DNA of 64,000 nt from an uncultured Celeribacter sp. (lineage in GTDB: Bacteria; Pseudomonadota; Alphaproteobacteria; Rhodobacterales; Rhodobacteraceae): positions 806,001 to 870,000 of the forward strand of contig NZ_OY781106.1 of assembly GCF_963676475.1 (NCBI RefSeq). Direction: 5' to 3'. Shown in pieces: positions 1 through 8,141 of this stretch. The number at the start of each line of letters is the position of its first letter. Position 1 is the stretch's first letter. The notes beneath the pieces were generated by a model. That model was not told where the DNA came from and made no database searches. It was given only the letters and a program-made list of their open reading frames with translations. Made by a program: the position numbers and the translations under genes.

Positions 1-1
1 T

Positions 2-1552
2 GTCTTTGAGCGCTACGAGGGGCATCGCGAGATCGACGTCACCGGGCAGGTGATTGTGCCCGGTTTCATCGACACGCATTTGCACATCGAAAGCTCTCTG
101 GTGACGCCCTTTGAGTTCGACCGCTGCGTCCTGCCGCGCGGCGTGACGACAGCGATCTGCGACCCGCATGAGATCGCCAATGTCATCGGCCTGCCGGGCA
201 TCCGCTATTTTCAGGAGGCCTCCGAGCACACGTTGATGTCGATCCGGGTGCAGCTTAGCTCCTGCGTGCCGTCAACGCATATGGAGACGGCGGGGGCCGA
301 GCTTTTGGCCGATGATTTGAAGGAGGTCATGGGACATCCGTCCGGCATCGGTCTGGCGGAATTCATGAACTATCCAGGCGTGATTTACCGCGACAGGCAA
401 GCGATGAAGAAACTCCGCCTCTTCGAGGACGCCCATATCGACGGGCACTGTCCGCAACTGTCTGGTGCGGATCTAAATGCCTATATCTCGGCAGGTATTC
501 GAACGGAGCATGAGGCGACCACCGTCGAGGAGGCCCGCGAGAAGCTGCGCAAGGGCATGCGGGTGCTGATCCGTGAGGGCTCAGTGTCCAAAGACATGCA
601 TGCGTTGCAGCCGCTTTTGACCCATCTGACCGCGCCCTATATGTGCCTCTGCACTGACGACCGCAACCCGCTGGACATTGGCGAGCATGGTCATTTGGAT
701 TACGTCATTCGCACTTTGATTGCGCTTGGAAGCCCGGCTTTGGCCGTCTACCGTGCGGCGACTTTGTCGGCGGCCGAGGCCTTTGGGTTGAAAGATCGTG
801 GCATGATCGCGCCGGGCAAACGCGCCGATATTGTGGTGCTGGACAGTCTCGAAAAATGTAACGCGCAGAGGGTTTTCGCGGGCGGAATTGAAGTAAATGA
901 CGCCGCCTTCGCCGCGCGGGGTCATGTGGCACCTGTGGGCCGTGGCTCGGTCAAAGCGCCCAAGGTCACGCCGGAGCAGTTCCGCACCACCGGCAACCGC
1001 GAAGAGGTCGATGTGATCGGCATCATCGAGGGCAAGATCATCACCGAACATCTGCACGAAACCGTGCCCATCGTCGATGGCGACAAGGCCCCGGACCCCG
1101 CGCGTGATCTGTCCCGGATCACCGTCATCGAACGCCACGGCAAGAATGGCAATATCGCCTCTGGGTTTGTCAAAGGTTTCGGTCTTAAAGCGGGCGCGAT
1201 TGCCTCCACCGTCTGTCACGATCACCACAATATCGCCTGTGTTGGGGTCGATTACGCCGATATGGCGCTGGCCGCGAACCGCCTGTCGGAGATCGAAGGC
1301 GGCTTTGTCGTGGTGAAAGACGGCAAGGTTTTGGCCGAGCTGGCGCTGCCTGTGGCGGGGCTTATGAGCCTTGAGCCCTTCGAAGTGGTGCGCGATGATC
1401 TGGTCGATCTGCGCGCGGCGGCCTCCTCCTTGGGGGTCACGTTGGAAGAGCCGTTCTTGCAGCTGGCATTTCTGGCGCTGCCGGTCATTCCGGCGCTCAA
1501 AATCACCGACCGGGGCATGGTCGATGTGACGAGGTTCGAGATCATCGCCTGA
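2..1552 (+). CDS. ade: Adenine deaminase, 5'-truncated by the window edge
   Basis: Adenine deaminase hydrolyses adenine to hypoxanthine and ammonia in purine salvage. The frame is open from base 2, so the true start lies upstream of the window and about 516 residues are visible. Near the left edge is the amidohydrolase metal-binding motif PGFIDTHLHIESS, whose HxH pair binds metal. Further in are GHCPQLSG, a CTDDRNP segment and a late VCHDHHN stretch, which fit the Ade branch rather than cytosine deaminase or dihydroorotase. The C-terminus is complete and is followed by a strong terminator, so this gene ends its transcription unit. Confidence 0.9.
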   Translation, partial: VFERYEGHREIDVTGQVIVPGFIDTHLHIESSLVTPFEFDRCVLPRGVTTAICDPHEIANVIGLPGIRYFQEASEHTLMSIRVQLSSCVPSTHMETAGAELLADDLKEVMGHPSGIGLAEFMNYPGVIYRDRQAMKKLRLFEDAHIDGHCPQLSGADLNAYISAGIRTEHEATTVEEAREKLRKGMRVLIREGSVSKDMHALQPLLTHLTAPYMCLCTDDRNPLDIGEHGHLDYVIRTLIALGSPALAVYRAATLSAAEAFGLKDRGMIAPGKRADIVVLDSLEKCNAQRVFAGGIEVNDAAFAARGHVAPVGRGSVKAPKVTPEQFRTTGNREEVDVIGIIEGKIITEHLHETVPIVDGDKAPDPARDLSRITVIERHGKNGNIASGFVKGFGLKAGAIASTVCHDHHNIACVGVDYADMALAANRLSEIEGGFVVVKDGKVLAELALPVAGLMSLEPFEVVRDDLVDLRAAASSLGVTLEEPFLQLAFLALPVIPALKITDRGMVDVTRFEIIA

Positions 1553-1575
1553 CAGATTTTCGACCTCTGAAACTC

Positions 1576-1606
1576 AGCCCGCCCTCCGCAAAGAGGCGGG
1601 CTTTTT
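1576..1606 (+). terminator. Rho-independent terminator after ade
   Basis: An 8-bp perfect stem (AGCCCGCC pairing with GGCGGGCT) is followed by five T residues, 24 bases after the ade stop codon. Confidence 0.85.
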
Positions 1607-1721
1607 GCTCTGTCACAATAAGTGAACTGTTTGGTTTACTTTTGGGAATTTTACATATTGACGAAATCGTCAAAGTGACCAAATTAGAGACAAGACAGAA
1701 CGCTTTTGAAAGGAGAGAATT

Positions 1722-1916
1722 ATGAAAAAGCTGATCCTGCCCGCCCTCCTTCCCGTGGTGGTCCTGCTCACGCTTTCTGGCTGCGCAGACGGCAAATATC
1801 CCGTGTCGCAATGCACCACGTCGGATCACTATCCGGTGGCCTGCCAAAATATCGAAGAGGGGCAAAGCCCGGCCGATCTCGAACCGGTGCAAGTGCCGGC
1901 CTTTACCGGGGCTTAA
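1722..1916 (+). CDS. Small lipoprotein, unknown function
   Basis: This 64-residue protein begins with a lipoprotein signal peptide: a KK start, a hydrophobic core and the lipobox LSGC with Cys21 as the lipidation site. The mature part is only about 44 residues and has two further cysteines (31 and 41) that could pair. A clear AAGGAGAG ribosome binding site sits just before the ATG. It stands alone between the ade terminator and a convergent dehydrogenase gene. I do not recognise the family. Confidence 0.7.
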   Translation: MKKLILPALLPVVVLLTLSGCADGKYPVSQCTTSDHYPVACQNIEEGQSPADLEPVQVPAFTGA

Positions 1917-1919
1917 ATA

Positions 1920-2861
1920 TCAGTAACCGCGCGCCAGATTGACCACATCGGACAGCGGCGCGCCTGCGATCAGGGCGCTCAGATTGCTGAGCGTTTTTTG
2001 CTCAAAGCGTGCGCGTTCCGCCGTGCCGCCCTTGTAGGATTCATGCGGGGTCAAAAGCACCTTCGGATGGGTCCAGATCGGATCATCGGCCCGGGGCGGT
2101 TCGGGATGGGTGACGTCGAGCGTCGCCTTGCCCAGCCGCCCCGCATCCAAAGCCCGCAAAAGCGCCGCCTGATCCACCAACGCCCCGCGCGCCACGTTGA
2201 TCAGATGCAGCCCCGGTTTGGCCTGGGACAACAGAGCGTCATTCACCATCGACTCGGTCTCCGGCGTGTGGGGCATCGCCAGAACGACGTGATCGGAGCC
2301 TGCCATGACCTCCTCGGCAGTGGCGCAGGGGGTGATCGCATCGGGCACCTCCTCCCAAACCCCACGTCGCGTCGCCAGCACCCGCATGTCAAAGGCCCGC
2401 GCACGTTTCGCCACCGCCTCGCCGATGGCACCATAGCCGATGAGGCCTAGGGTCTTGCCCTCCAAAGTGCCGAAAACCCGCGTGCCCCAATCGTCCAAAG
2501 ATGAGGTGCGCGCCGCGAAAATGTCCTTTTCGACCAAAAGCATCGCCGCCATGACATATTCGGCGATCTGCGGTGCGGTCAGGCCGCGACCGTTTGTGAC
2601 GATCCGGTCCCGCATCAGCCAATCGGGATAGATCTCGATCCCGGCGGAAAAGGTCTGCACCCATTTGAGATGTGGCATCTCCATCTGCGGCGCCTCAGCC
2701 CAGGACCGAAAGGCGCGCGTCACCAAGATCTCTGTCTCCTGAGGCAAATCCCAAGGGCGCTCGCGGTCGAAATGGTCGATCACCCGAGGCGCGCTTGGGT
2801 GCGCCGCGAGGGTGCGGCCAAAGTCCTCGTCGATTTGGTTGACGATCACGGGTGTGTGCAT
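1920..2861 (-). CDS. D-isomer-specific 2-hydroxyacid dehydrogenase (NAD(P)-dependent)
   Basis: This 313-residue protein should interconvert a 2-hydroxyacid and a 2-oxoacid with NAD(P). The nucleotide-binding glycine motif GLIGYGAIGEAV lies at about residues 139-150, followed by a basic stretch (TRR). The catalytic-domain signature VARGALVDQAALL and the catalytic histidine in TPHES near the C-terminus are both present. The substrate cannot be read from the sequence; glyoxylate/hydroxypyruvate reductase-like activity is one option. It converges on the small lipoprotein gene, with 3 bases between the stops. Confidence 0.85.
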   Translation of the reverse strand: MHTPVIVNQIDEDFGRTLAAHPSAPRVIDHFDRERPWDLPQETEILVTRAFRSWAEAPQMEMPHLKWVQTFSAGIEIYPDWLMRDRIVTNGRGLTAPQIAEYVMAAMLLVEKDIFAARTSSLDDWGTRVFGTLEGKTLGLIGYGAIGEAVAKRARAFDMRVLATRRGVWEEVPDAITPCATAEEVMAGSDHVVLAMPHTPETESMVNDALLSQAKPGLHLINVARGALVDQAALLRALDAGRLGKATLDVTHPEPPRADDPIWTHPKVLLTPHESYKGGTAERARFEQKTLSNLSALIAGAPLSDVVNLARGY

Positions 2862-2970
2862 GTGGGGCTCTTTCGGCGAACAGTTTCAAAGCCTTGGTAA
2901 CGGTCAAAGCCCGCAGAGGAAAGTCCCTCTTAGTGCATGGCGGGAAGGCCTCGGTGCGCCTCCGGCCCCG

Positions 2971-3371
2971 CTACAGCACCACCGCGATCGCATCAATTTC
3001 GACGTGAACACGGCTGTCGAAAAGCGCGGCCACACCGATCAGGGCGCTGGCGGGCAGGTCGCATTGATATAGCGATCCCTGACGGCGCGAATGAGCGCCA
3101 CGTCGTCCGCTTCAAGGTCGCGGACATAGAGGGTCAGCCGGGCCACGTCGGCAAACGTGGTTCCGGCGGCCTGAAGTGTGGCATTCATATTCTGAAACAC
3201 CTGCTCGAGTTGTGCCTCAAGGGTCGGTCCGGCAACCGTCCCGTCTGGTCCCAGCGGCACATGTCCCGACAGGAACAAAAGCTGGCCACTGTTCACGCGC
3301 ATCGACTGAGAGATGTTGGGAATGTTGATTTGGGCGGGGTTGATCGCCCGCAGATGTGGCACTTGTTCCAT
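2971..3371 (-). pseudogene. RidA-family (YjgF/YER057c/UK114) protein, frameshifted near the C-terminus
   Basis: RidA proteins deaminate reactive enamine/imine intermediates. From the ATG at 3371 the frame reads MEQVPHLRAINP and continues through typical RidA sequence (LFLSGHVPLGPDG, LTLYVRDLEA) to CPPAP, then stops at 3039 after 110 residues. The missing family C-terminus (ALIGVAALFD, then VHVEIDAIAVVL and a stop at 2971-2973) is encoded directly downstream in another frame. One base lost around 3046-3048 explains this: restoring it gives 133 residues, the normal family length. The arginine and glutamate expected at the active site lie around or after the break, so the truncated form is probably inactive. 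It could also be a sequencing error. Confidence 0.75.
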
Positions 3372-3409
3372 TCTGTCGCCTTCTGAGAAAGAGGTGGAGG
3401 GTCGGGATG

Positions 3410-4090
3410 TCAGGATCGTGGCAGGGCATGGCCTTTGTCCAACCCCCATGAATCGTGCAGCCATTTCTCGGTGCCGTGATGGCCCGGAAAGGTGATCCAG
3501 TGAATGTCGCGCTCGAAGACCATCACCTTGCGGTCCGCCCCGACGATGACCCACATCCAGAGGCCATCCGCGGTATTGCGCATTTTCACCTTGATGCCGG
3601 TCAGCGTGAGGGTTTCCGTGTGCGCGTCGCGGGTAACGCGCAGCGGTTCGTCATGGGTGTCGACCCAACTGACCTTGAGGCCCGGCAAGAGATCGGGGGC
3701 CGAGGCGCGCAAAAAGTCCATCGCGATGGTTAAAGCTTCGTCTTGCGAGGGCAACTCATCGCCGACGAGGTCGAGGTCCATGCGGGCAAAGCCCTTGAGC
3801 CGGCCGGAGTCGGAGATCACGGTGCTGAAATGCTCGCCGCCAAGCGTCGCGTTGCGCCCATCCTTGCGCTCGTAGCGCAGCAGTTCGGCGTGTTCGCCGT
3901 CTACTGTGACGGGGCGGCGGGCCACCTCTTGGTATCCCGCGGGCAGCACGGAGGCGATCGTCTCGCTGGCTGTTTGGGCTGTCAAGGTCATGGTCTGTCC
4001 TTTCGAGGTGTCCGCCTGTGCAACGGAGGCCGCGTTGGCGACGAAGAAGCTGAGGGCGGTGAGGGCGAGCGAGACGCGTTTTCGGAGCAT
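3410..4090 (-). CDS. Secreted protein of unknown function
   Basis: A 226-residue protein starting at the ATG at 4090, where a clear signal peptide begins (MLRKRVSLALTALSFFVANA, cleavage likely after AQA near residue 26). The mature domain has mixed alpha/beta character and no cysteines, and contains GLWMWVIVGADRKVMVFERD and HWITFPGHHGTEKWLHDSWG. No metal or catalytic motif is obvious and I do not recognise the family. It lies directly downstream of a truncated merR on the same strand; a palindromic site and a possible -10 sit in the gap. The longer upstream frame lacks support. Confidence 0.65.
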   Translation of the reverse strand: MLRKRVSLALTALSFFVANAASVAQADTSKGQTMTLTAQTASETIASVLPAGYQEVARRPVTVDGEHAELLRYERKDGRNATLGGEHFSTVISDSGRLKGFARMDLDLVGDELPSQDEALTIAMDFLRASAPDLLPGLKVSWVDTHDEPLRVTRDAHTETLTLTGIKVKMRNTADGLWMWVIVGADRKVMVFERDIHWITFPGHHGTEKWLHDSWGLDKGHALPRS

Positions 4091-4147
4091 GTGGAGGGAT
4101 CCTTGTCGTGTGTGGCAAAGTGATCGAGGAACTTGAGTTGGTCTTGA

Positions 4148-4165
4148 ATAGTAAGCTAACGTTAG
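4148..4165 (-). promoter_or_regulatory. Possible promoter and palindromic operator for the secreted-protein gene
   Basis: On the minus strand the perfect 10-bp palindrome CTAACGTTAG (4156-4165) is followed two bases later by TACTAT (4153-4148), a good -10 element, about 60 bases before the start codon. MerR-family regulators bind palindromes placed between -35 and -10, and a merR remnant lies just upstream, so this may be its old operator. I found no good -35. Confidence 0.35.
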
Positions 4166-4205
4166 GTGTAGATTGAGGGGGCGTGTCGCGCCGGGTCGAG
4201 GAGAC

Positions 4206-4499
4206 TTAGCTTTGCTGGGCTTCTGAGATAAGCTGTTCCATACGGGCGATATTGTCCTGCACATCGCGCCTGAAGGCAGTCAGGTCCTGAATTTGACTGT
4301 CAGCCTTGGCAAGCTGGGCGTGGAGAATTTCCAACACCTTTTCCTTGCCCTGAATGCCGGTTGCGTCCACGAAATACAGGTCCAGAACGGCAGAGATTTC
4401 ATCGAGATTGAGGCCGATCCGCTTGAGTGCGGCGATCTTTTCGAGCCTCTTGAGCGTCTCGTCATCGTAATAGCGGTAGCCCGCGCCCAAACATGTCAA
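4206..4499 (-). pseudogene. MerR-family regulator, N-terminal DNA-binding part missing
   Basis: The frame carries the second half of a MerR regulator: GYRYYDDETLKRLEKIAALK (the wing and second helix of the DNA-binding domain), the hinge, and a long dimerisation helix ending MEQLISEAQQ. Intact members are about 125-140 residues; here only 97 can be read, from a TTG. The usual N-terminal helix-turn-helix and RYYE segment are absent: upstream there is an in-frame stop a few codons before the TTG, and I could not find the missing part in the other two frames back to 4620. This suggests a deletion rather than a simple frameshift. No effector-binding cysteine pair is visible. Confidence 0.6.
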
Positions 4500-4534
4500 T
4501 GAGGGGCGCGATCAAGTCGATTTCAAAGCTGCAT

Positions 4535-4548
4535 TTGCGATAAATCAA
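4535..4548 (+). promoter_or_regulatory. Fnr-like (FnrL) anaerobic regulator site
   Basis: TTGCG-ATAA-ATCAA matches the Fnr consensus TTGAT-N4-ATCAA at 8 of 10 positions. It sits about 85 bases before the octaheme cytochrome start, with TATTCA 20 bases downstream as a possible -10, a spacing that fits an activated promoter. Oxygen control would suit an anaerobic respiratory enzyme. Confidence 0.45.
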
Positions 4549-4625
4549 TGCCGGGCCGGTGTGAATGTATTCAATGGGGTGAATTTATACCAAGCGCGAG
4601 GTGACTCGTGTGAAGGGAGGAGCCC

Positions 4626-6275
4626 ATGCACGCCACTGGTCATAGACAGCTACTCGTCAGCTTAGCTTTCGGCCTGAGCGCCAGCGTCGCCTTCGCTCAA
4701 GACGCGATGCCGCAGATGCCGGGGGACGGCTCGACGGCGGATCACTCGAAATTCGAGATCCTGCAACAGGAGTTCAAATCCGGTCCCGAGGTCACGGCGG
4801 CCTGCCTGTCGTGCCACACCGAGGCCGACGATCAGGTCATGCATTCGATCCACTTCCAGTGGGAATTCGACAATCCGGCGACCGGCCAGACGCTTGGCAA
4901 ATCCAAGGTGATCAATGCTTTTTGCGGCAACGTCGTCGGCAATGAGCCGCGCTGTACCTCGTGCCACGCGGGCTATGGCTGGGACGACATGCACGAAGCG
5001 CCGCCGCAGCAATCGACTGCGGTCGACTGCCTCGTCTGTCACGACCAATCCGGGCAATATACGAAACTCGCGACCGGGGCAGGGCACCCGCCTCTGGGCG
5101 ACATCCCGGGCCAGCCGGTCAGCGGGAAAACGATCACAGGCGCCGACGCCTGGGCGGTCGATCTGATGAAATCGGCGCAGTCGGTGGGCATGCCGACGCG
5201 CGAGAATTGCGGCCAGTGCCATTTCTACGGCGGCGGCGGCGACAATGTGAAACACGGCGATCTGAGTTCCGCACTCTATGACCCGGATGTGCACACCGAT
5301 GTGCATATGTCGAAAGACGGTGCCAATATGGTCTGCTCCGATTGCCACACGGAAGACAGCCACACTTGGGCCGGATCGCGCTACCTGGTGGACGCGAAGG
5401 ACACGGTGGGGCTTGGTCATCCGGGCGAGGAACGGTTTTCGGCCTCTTGTGAAAGCTGCCACAGCGACAGCCCGCATGAGGGCGATCTCATGGCGATCAA
5501 GCTCAATGACCACGTCGACAAAGTCGCCTGTCAGACCTGTCACATCCCGGAATTCGCCCGCGGAGGCGTGGCGACCAAGACCTATTGGGACTGGTCCACG
5601 GCGGGGCGGCTGAACGAGGTCGGCCAACCGATTGCCGAACATAACTTCACCCAAAGCGACGGGCAGGAGTTGCACACCTACCTGACCATCAAAGGTGATT
5701 TCGACTGGGGCGAGAATGTCGAACCCTATTACGCCTGGTTCAACGGCGCGGTGGAATACACTTTGCCAGAAGAAGAGATCGACCCGACAGAAGTCGTCGA
5801 GATCAACAAGGTGCTAGGCACGCCCGACGGCGAAGACAGCCGCATCTGGCCGTTCAAACGCATGGTCGGGCGGCAATCCTATGACGCGGGCTACAACAAG
5901 CTGGCCTATTCCCACGTCTGGGGGCCGACCACGGACACGGCGTTTTGGACCAATTACGATTGGTCGAAAGCCATCGAGGCGGGGATGAAAGCGGCGGGAT
6001 CGCCGTACTCCGGCGAATACGGCTTTATCGACACTTATATGTATTGGCCGATCACCCATATGGTCGCGCCGGCTGACGAGGCGATGGATTGTGTCGAATG
6101 CCATGCCGAGGATGGGCGGCTCGTGGGGCTTGCGGGCGTGGTGATGCCGGGCACCGATCCGAATTCCATCGTCGGTCGGCTGGGGCAGATTCTGGTCCTC
6201 TTGACCGCACTGGGCGTCATCGGCCACGGCATTTTGCGCCTCATCACACGCGGTAAAGGAGGGACCCACCCATGA
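4626..6275 (+). CDS. Octaheme c-type cytochrome, tetrathionate reductase (OTR) family
   Basis: A 549-residue periplasmic multiheme cytochrome. A signal peptide ends near VAFA. Eight CxxCH heme-binding motifs follow in order: CLSCH, CTSCH, CLVCH, CGQCH, CSDCH, CESCH, CQTCH and CVECH. The opening KFEILQQEFKSGPEVTAACL and the FCGNVVGNEPRC stretch before heme 2 are typical of the Shewanella octaheme tetrathionate reductase family, whose members reduce tetrathionate and, in vitro, nitrite and hydroxylamine. A C-terminal transmembrane helix (about residues 515-540) would anchor it at the membrane. It overlaps the cytochrome b gene by four bases (ATGA), so the two are coupled. The physiological substrate here is unknown. 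Confidence 0.88.
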   Translation: MHATGHRQLLVSLAFGLSASVAFAQDAMPQMPGDGSTADHSKFEILQQEFKSGPEVTAACLSCHTEADDQVMHSIHFQWEFDNPATGQTLGKSKVINAFCGNVVGNEPRCTSCHAGYGWDDMHEAPPQQSTAVDCLVCHDQSGQYTKLATGAGHPPLGDIPGQPVSGKTITGADAWAVDLMKSAQSVGMPTRENCGQCHFYGGGGDNVKHGDLSSALYDPDVHTDVHMSKDGANMVCSDCHTEDSHTWAGSRYLVDAKDTVGLGHPGEERFSASCESCHSDSPHEGDLMAIKLNDHVDKVACQTCHIPEFARGGVATKTYWDWSTAGRLNEVGQPIAEHNFTQSDGQELHTYLTIKGDFDWGENVEPYYAWFNGAVEYTLPEEEIDPTEVVEINKVLGTPDGEDSRIWPFKRMVGRQSYDAGYNKLAYSHVWGPTTDTAFWTNYDWSKAIEAGMKAAGSPYSGEYGFIDTYMYWPITHMVAPADEAMDCVECHAEDGRLVGLAGVVMPGTDPNSIVGRLGQILVLLTALGVIGHGILRLITRGKGGTHP

Positions 6276-6943
6276 CCAAACGGATCGTCAAGGTTTACCC
6301 CCGGTTTGAACGGCTCTGGCACTGGACGCAGGCGCTTTTGATTGCGGTGCTGATGTTCACCGGCCTGCGGGTGAGCGGCGTGCATGCGCTCATTCCCTTC
6401 GGACCCGCCGTCATTTTGCACACTCTGGCCGCGCTCACGCTTCTGGTCGTGTGGATTTTCGCCACCTTCTGGCTTTTCACCACCGGCACATGGCGGCAAT
6501 TCCTGCCGAAGGTCGAGGGCATGCTGGCCACCGCGCGCTACTATGCTTACGGCATCTTCAAAGGCGAGGAACCGCCCTACCAAAAGCAATATTGGCGCAA
6601 ACACAATCCGCTTCAGGCCGCGACCTATTTCGGGCTGAAATGGTTTGTCTTCCCAGTGATCTGGGTCACGGGGATCATCTACCTGACCTATAATTTCTGG
6701 GACAGCGGGGCTGACAGCACCTTCGTCTTGCAGGTGGTGCGCAACATTCACCTTCTGGCGGCCTATGTGATCTTCGCCTTCGTCATCGCGCATATCTATC
6801 TTTTGACCACAGGCCACGGGTTTCGCGACCATGTCCGTCCGATGGTGACTGGCTATGAGGAGATCGACCTGACCCCGGAGCAGGAGGCCTATTTCGAGGC
6901 CAACACGCCGGATCGGTTGAAACCTCTGGAGCCAGCTGAGTAA
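6272..6943 (+). CDS. Membrane cytochrome b (b561/formate dehydrogenase gamma-like), partner of the octaheme cytochrome
   Basis: This 223-residue protein has four likely transmembrane helices and well-placed histidines for b-type hemes (HWTQALLIAVLMFTG at the N-terminus, HTLAALTLLVVWI, HLLAAYVIFAFVIAHIYLL). It should pass electrons from the quinol pool to the octaheme cytochrome encoded immediately upstream, whose stop codon overlaps its ATG. This quinol dehydrogenase-plus-octaheme arrangement is known in the OTR family. The C-terminal tail is cytoplasmic and acidic. A strong terminator follows, closing the operon. Confidence 0.85.
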   Translation: MTKRIVKVYPRFERLWHWTQALLIAVLMFTGLRVSGVHALIPFGPAVILHTLAALTLLVVWIFATFWLFTTGTWRQFLPKVEGMLATARYYAYGIFKGEEPPYQKQYWRKHNPLQAATYFGLKWFVFPVIWVTGIIYLTYNFWDSGADSTFVLQVVRNIHLLAAYVIFAFVIAHIYLLTTGHGFRDHVRPMVTGYEEIDLTPEQEAYFEANTPDRLKPLEPAE

Positions 6944-6964
6944 ACGCACTGTCTCAGAAACACG

Positions 6965-6994
6965 AAACGGCGCCTCAATCGGGCGCCGTTTTTT
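6965..6994 (+). terminator. Terminator of the octaheme cytochrome operon
   Basis: A 10-bp perfect stem (AAACGGCGCC with GGCGCCGTTT) and a T run, 22 bases after the cytochrome b stop codon. It also shields the convergent lipoprotein gene. Confidence 0.85.
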
Positions 6995-7019
6995 GTATGA
7001 CATTCCGTTCGTCTGGCAT

Positions 7020-7403
7020 TCAGTTCGAAAGAGAGACTGCCGTTCCAGAAACATCGCGGCAAGACCAGCTGAGAGGGCAGACGTGAGGCGCGCTGATCTT
7101 TGTATTGATCACAGCGTCGGCGCCAAGCTCGGCGGCCTCGATCCGCAATTTCTGCTCTGCATCTGCAACCGTTGGCGTCGGATGAAAGACCGTTGGTTTG
7201 CCAACACTGGCCACAATCTGCCCGAGTTCCGTGTAGCGGCCGCCGTTGATCGTCGCGGCTTCGGACAATGTAATCTGATCGACGGGCGTTGCGGAATTTT
7301 GCGCGGCTGCGGCGGCCTGTTTGTCGAGCTGAGCCGGGTAGGCCATGGGGTCAACACAGGCGGTCAACAGCAGCAGAGGGAGGGGCAGGAAAATCTTTTT
7401 CAT
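7020..7403 (-). CDS. Lipoprotein, unknown function
   Basis: A 127-residue protein starting at the ATG at 7403, which opens a lipoprotein signal (MKKIFLPLPLLLLTAC, lipobox LTAC). The mature part is helical and alanine-rich. Its second half (RIEAAELGADAVINTKI) resembles the repeat seen in YbjQ-type small proteins, but the match is too weak to name a function. Two cysteines near the end (CPLSWSC) could form a disulfide. It converges on the cytochrome operon. The longer reading frame upstream lacks a signal and is not used. Confidence 0.65.
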   Translation of the reverse strand: MKKIFLPLPLLLLTACVDPMAYPAQLDKQAAAAAQNSATPVDQITLSEAATINGGRYTELGQIVASVGKPTVFHPTPTVADAEQKLRIEAAELGADAVINTKISAPHVCPLSWSCRDVSGTAVSLSN

Positions 7404-7515
7404 CTCAAAGGCTCTTTTTTGAAAGGGGACATCACGTCTGATTGCGAAACGGGCATAGCAAGAAAAAACCTGTCCGACCAGTAAACCTGTGCGACCAAGT
7501 ACATCAGCCAAAAAC

Positions 7516-7542
7516 AAAAAAGCCGCCCGGACTGGGGCGGCC
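7516..7542 (-). terminator. Terminator after the DUF882 gene
   Basis: On the minus strand GCCGCCC pairs with GGGCGGC and six T residues follow, about 30 bases after the stop codon of the peptidase-like gene. Confidence 0.75.
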
Positions 7543-7571
7543 TTCACGCTGTTCGGGATCAGCTTTTTGTC

Positions 7572-8141
7572 TTAACCGTTCCAGGAGCGAACCACGCCGC
7601 AATCCATGTGAACGAAGTTGGAGCCACGGTAGGTGCCAACCCCGCCTGCGGAACAGGCTTTCGCGGCGGAGGCCATTTGCGACACGGAACGCGACTTGAG
7701 CCGCAAATCGGCCGCCTGCGCTTTCATGTGCAGCGAGTTCTTCGCAACACCGCGCGAGCGCGAACGCAGCATGGCATTGGTTTCAGGGGAGCGGTAACCG
7801 GACAAAAGCATATAGGGCTCGTCGGTTTCCATCAGGCGGTGCGCGGCAGTCATGATGTCGACGGTGCGCGCATCCACGGCCTTGATTTTGGAATTCCGCC
7901 AGTCGCGAAAGAAATAGGTGATCTCTTTCAGGGCGTCGGGGATATATTCGCCTTCGACCCAATAGATGGTGTCGATGCTCTCACCCGTCCGGCCCGAATA
8001 CATGTTGATCCGTCGCACATCGCCGGAGCCGCGCAGAAAGCCTGCGGCATTGGCATATACTGGTGCTGCACTGATTGCGGTTGCTGCAAAACCGCGAAGA
8101 AGTCCCCGGCGTGTGAGCACGCCCGTTGATTTCAATGTCAT
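7572..8141 (-). CDS. DUF882/M15-type murein peptidase-like protein with Tat signal
   Basis: A 189-residue exported protein. The N-terminus has a twin-arginine motif (TRRGLLRGFA) before a hydrophobic core ending in ANA. The mature domain carries the DUF882 (YcbK-like) signature: LLSGYRSPETNAMLR, then NSLHMKAQAADLRL with the first metal ligands, and the final HMDCG. This fold is related to zinc D-Ala-D-Ala carboxypeptidases of family M15A. It probably trims peptidoglycan in the periplasm. It is encoded divergently from an L,D-transpeptidase gene across a 700-base gap; that neighbour also acts on peptidoglycan, a pairing I have seen described in related bacteria. Confidence 0.85.
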   Translation of the reverse strand: MTLKSTGVLTRRGLLRGFAATAISAAPVYANAAGFLRGSGDVRRINMYSGRTGESIDTIYWVEGEYIPDALKEITYFFRDWRNSKIKAVDARTVDIMTAAHRLMETDEPYMLLSGYRSPETNAMLRSRSRGVAKNSLHMKAQAADLRLKSRSVSQMASAAKACSAGGVGTYRGSNFVHMDCGVVRSWNG

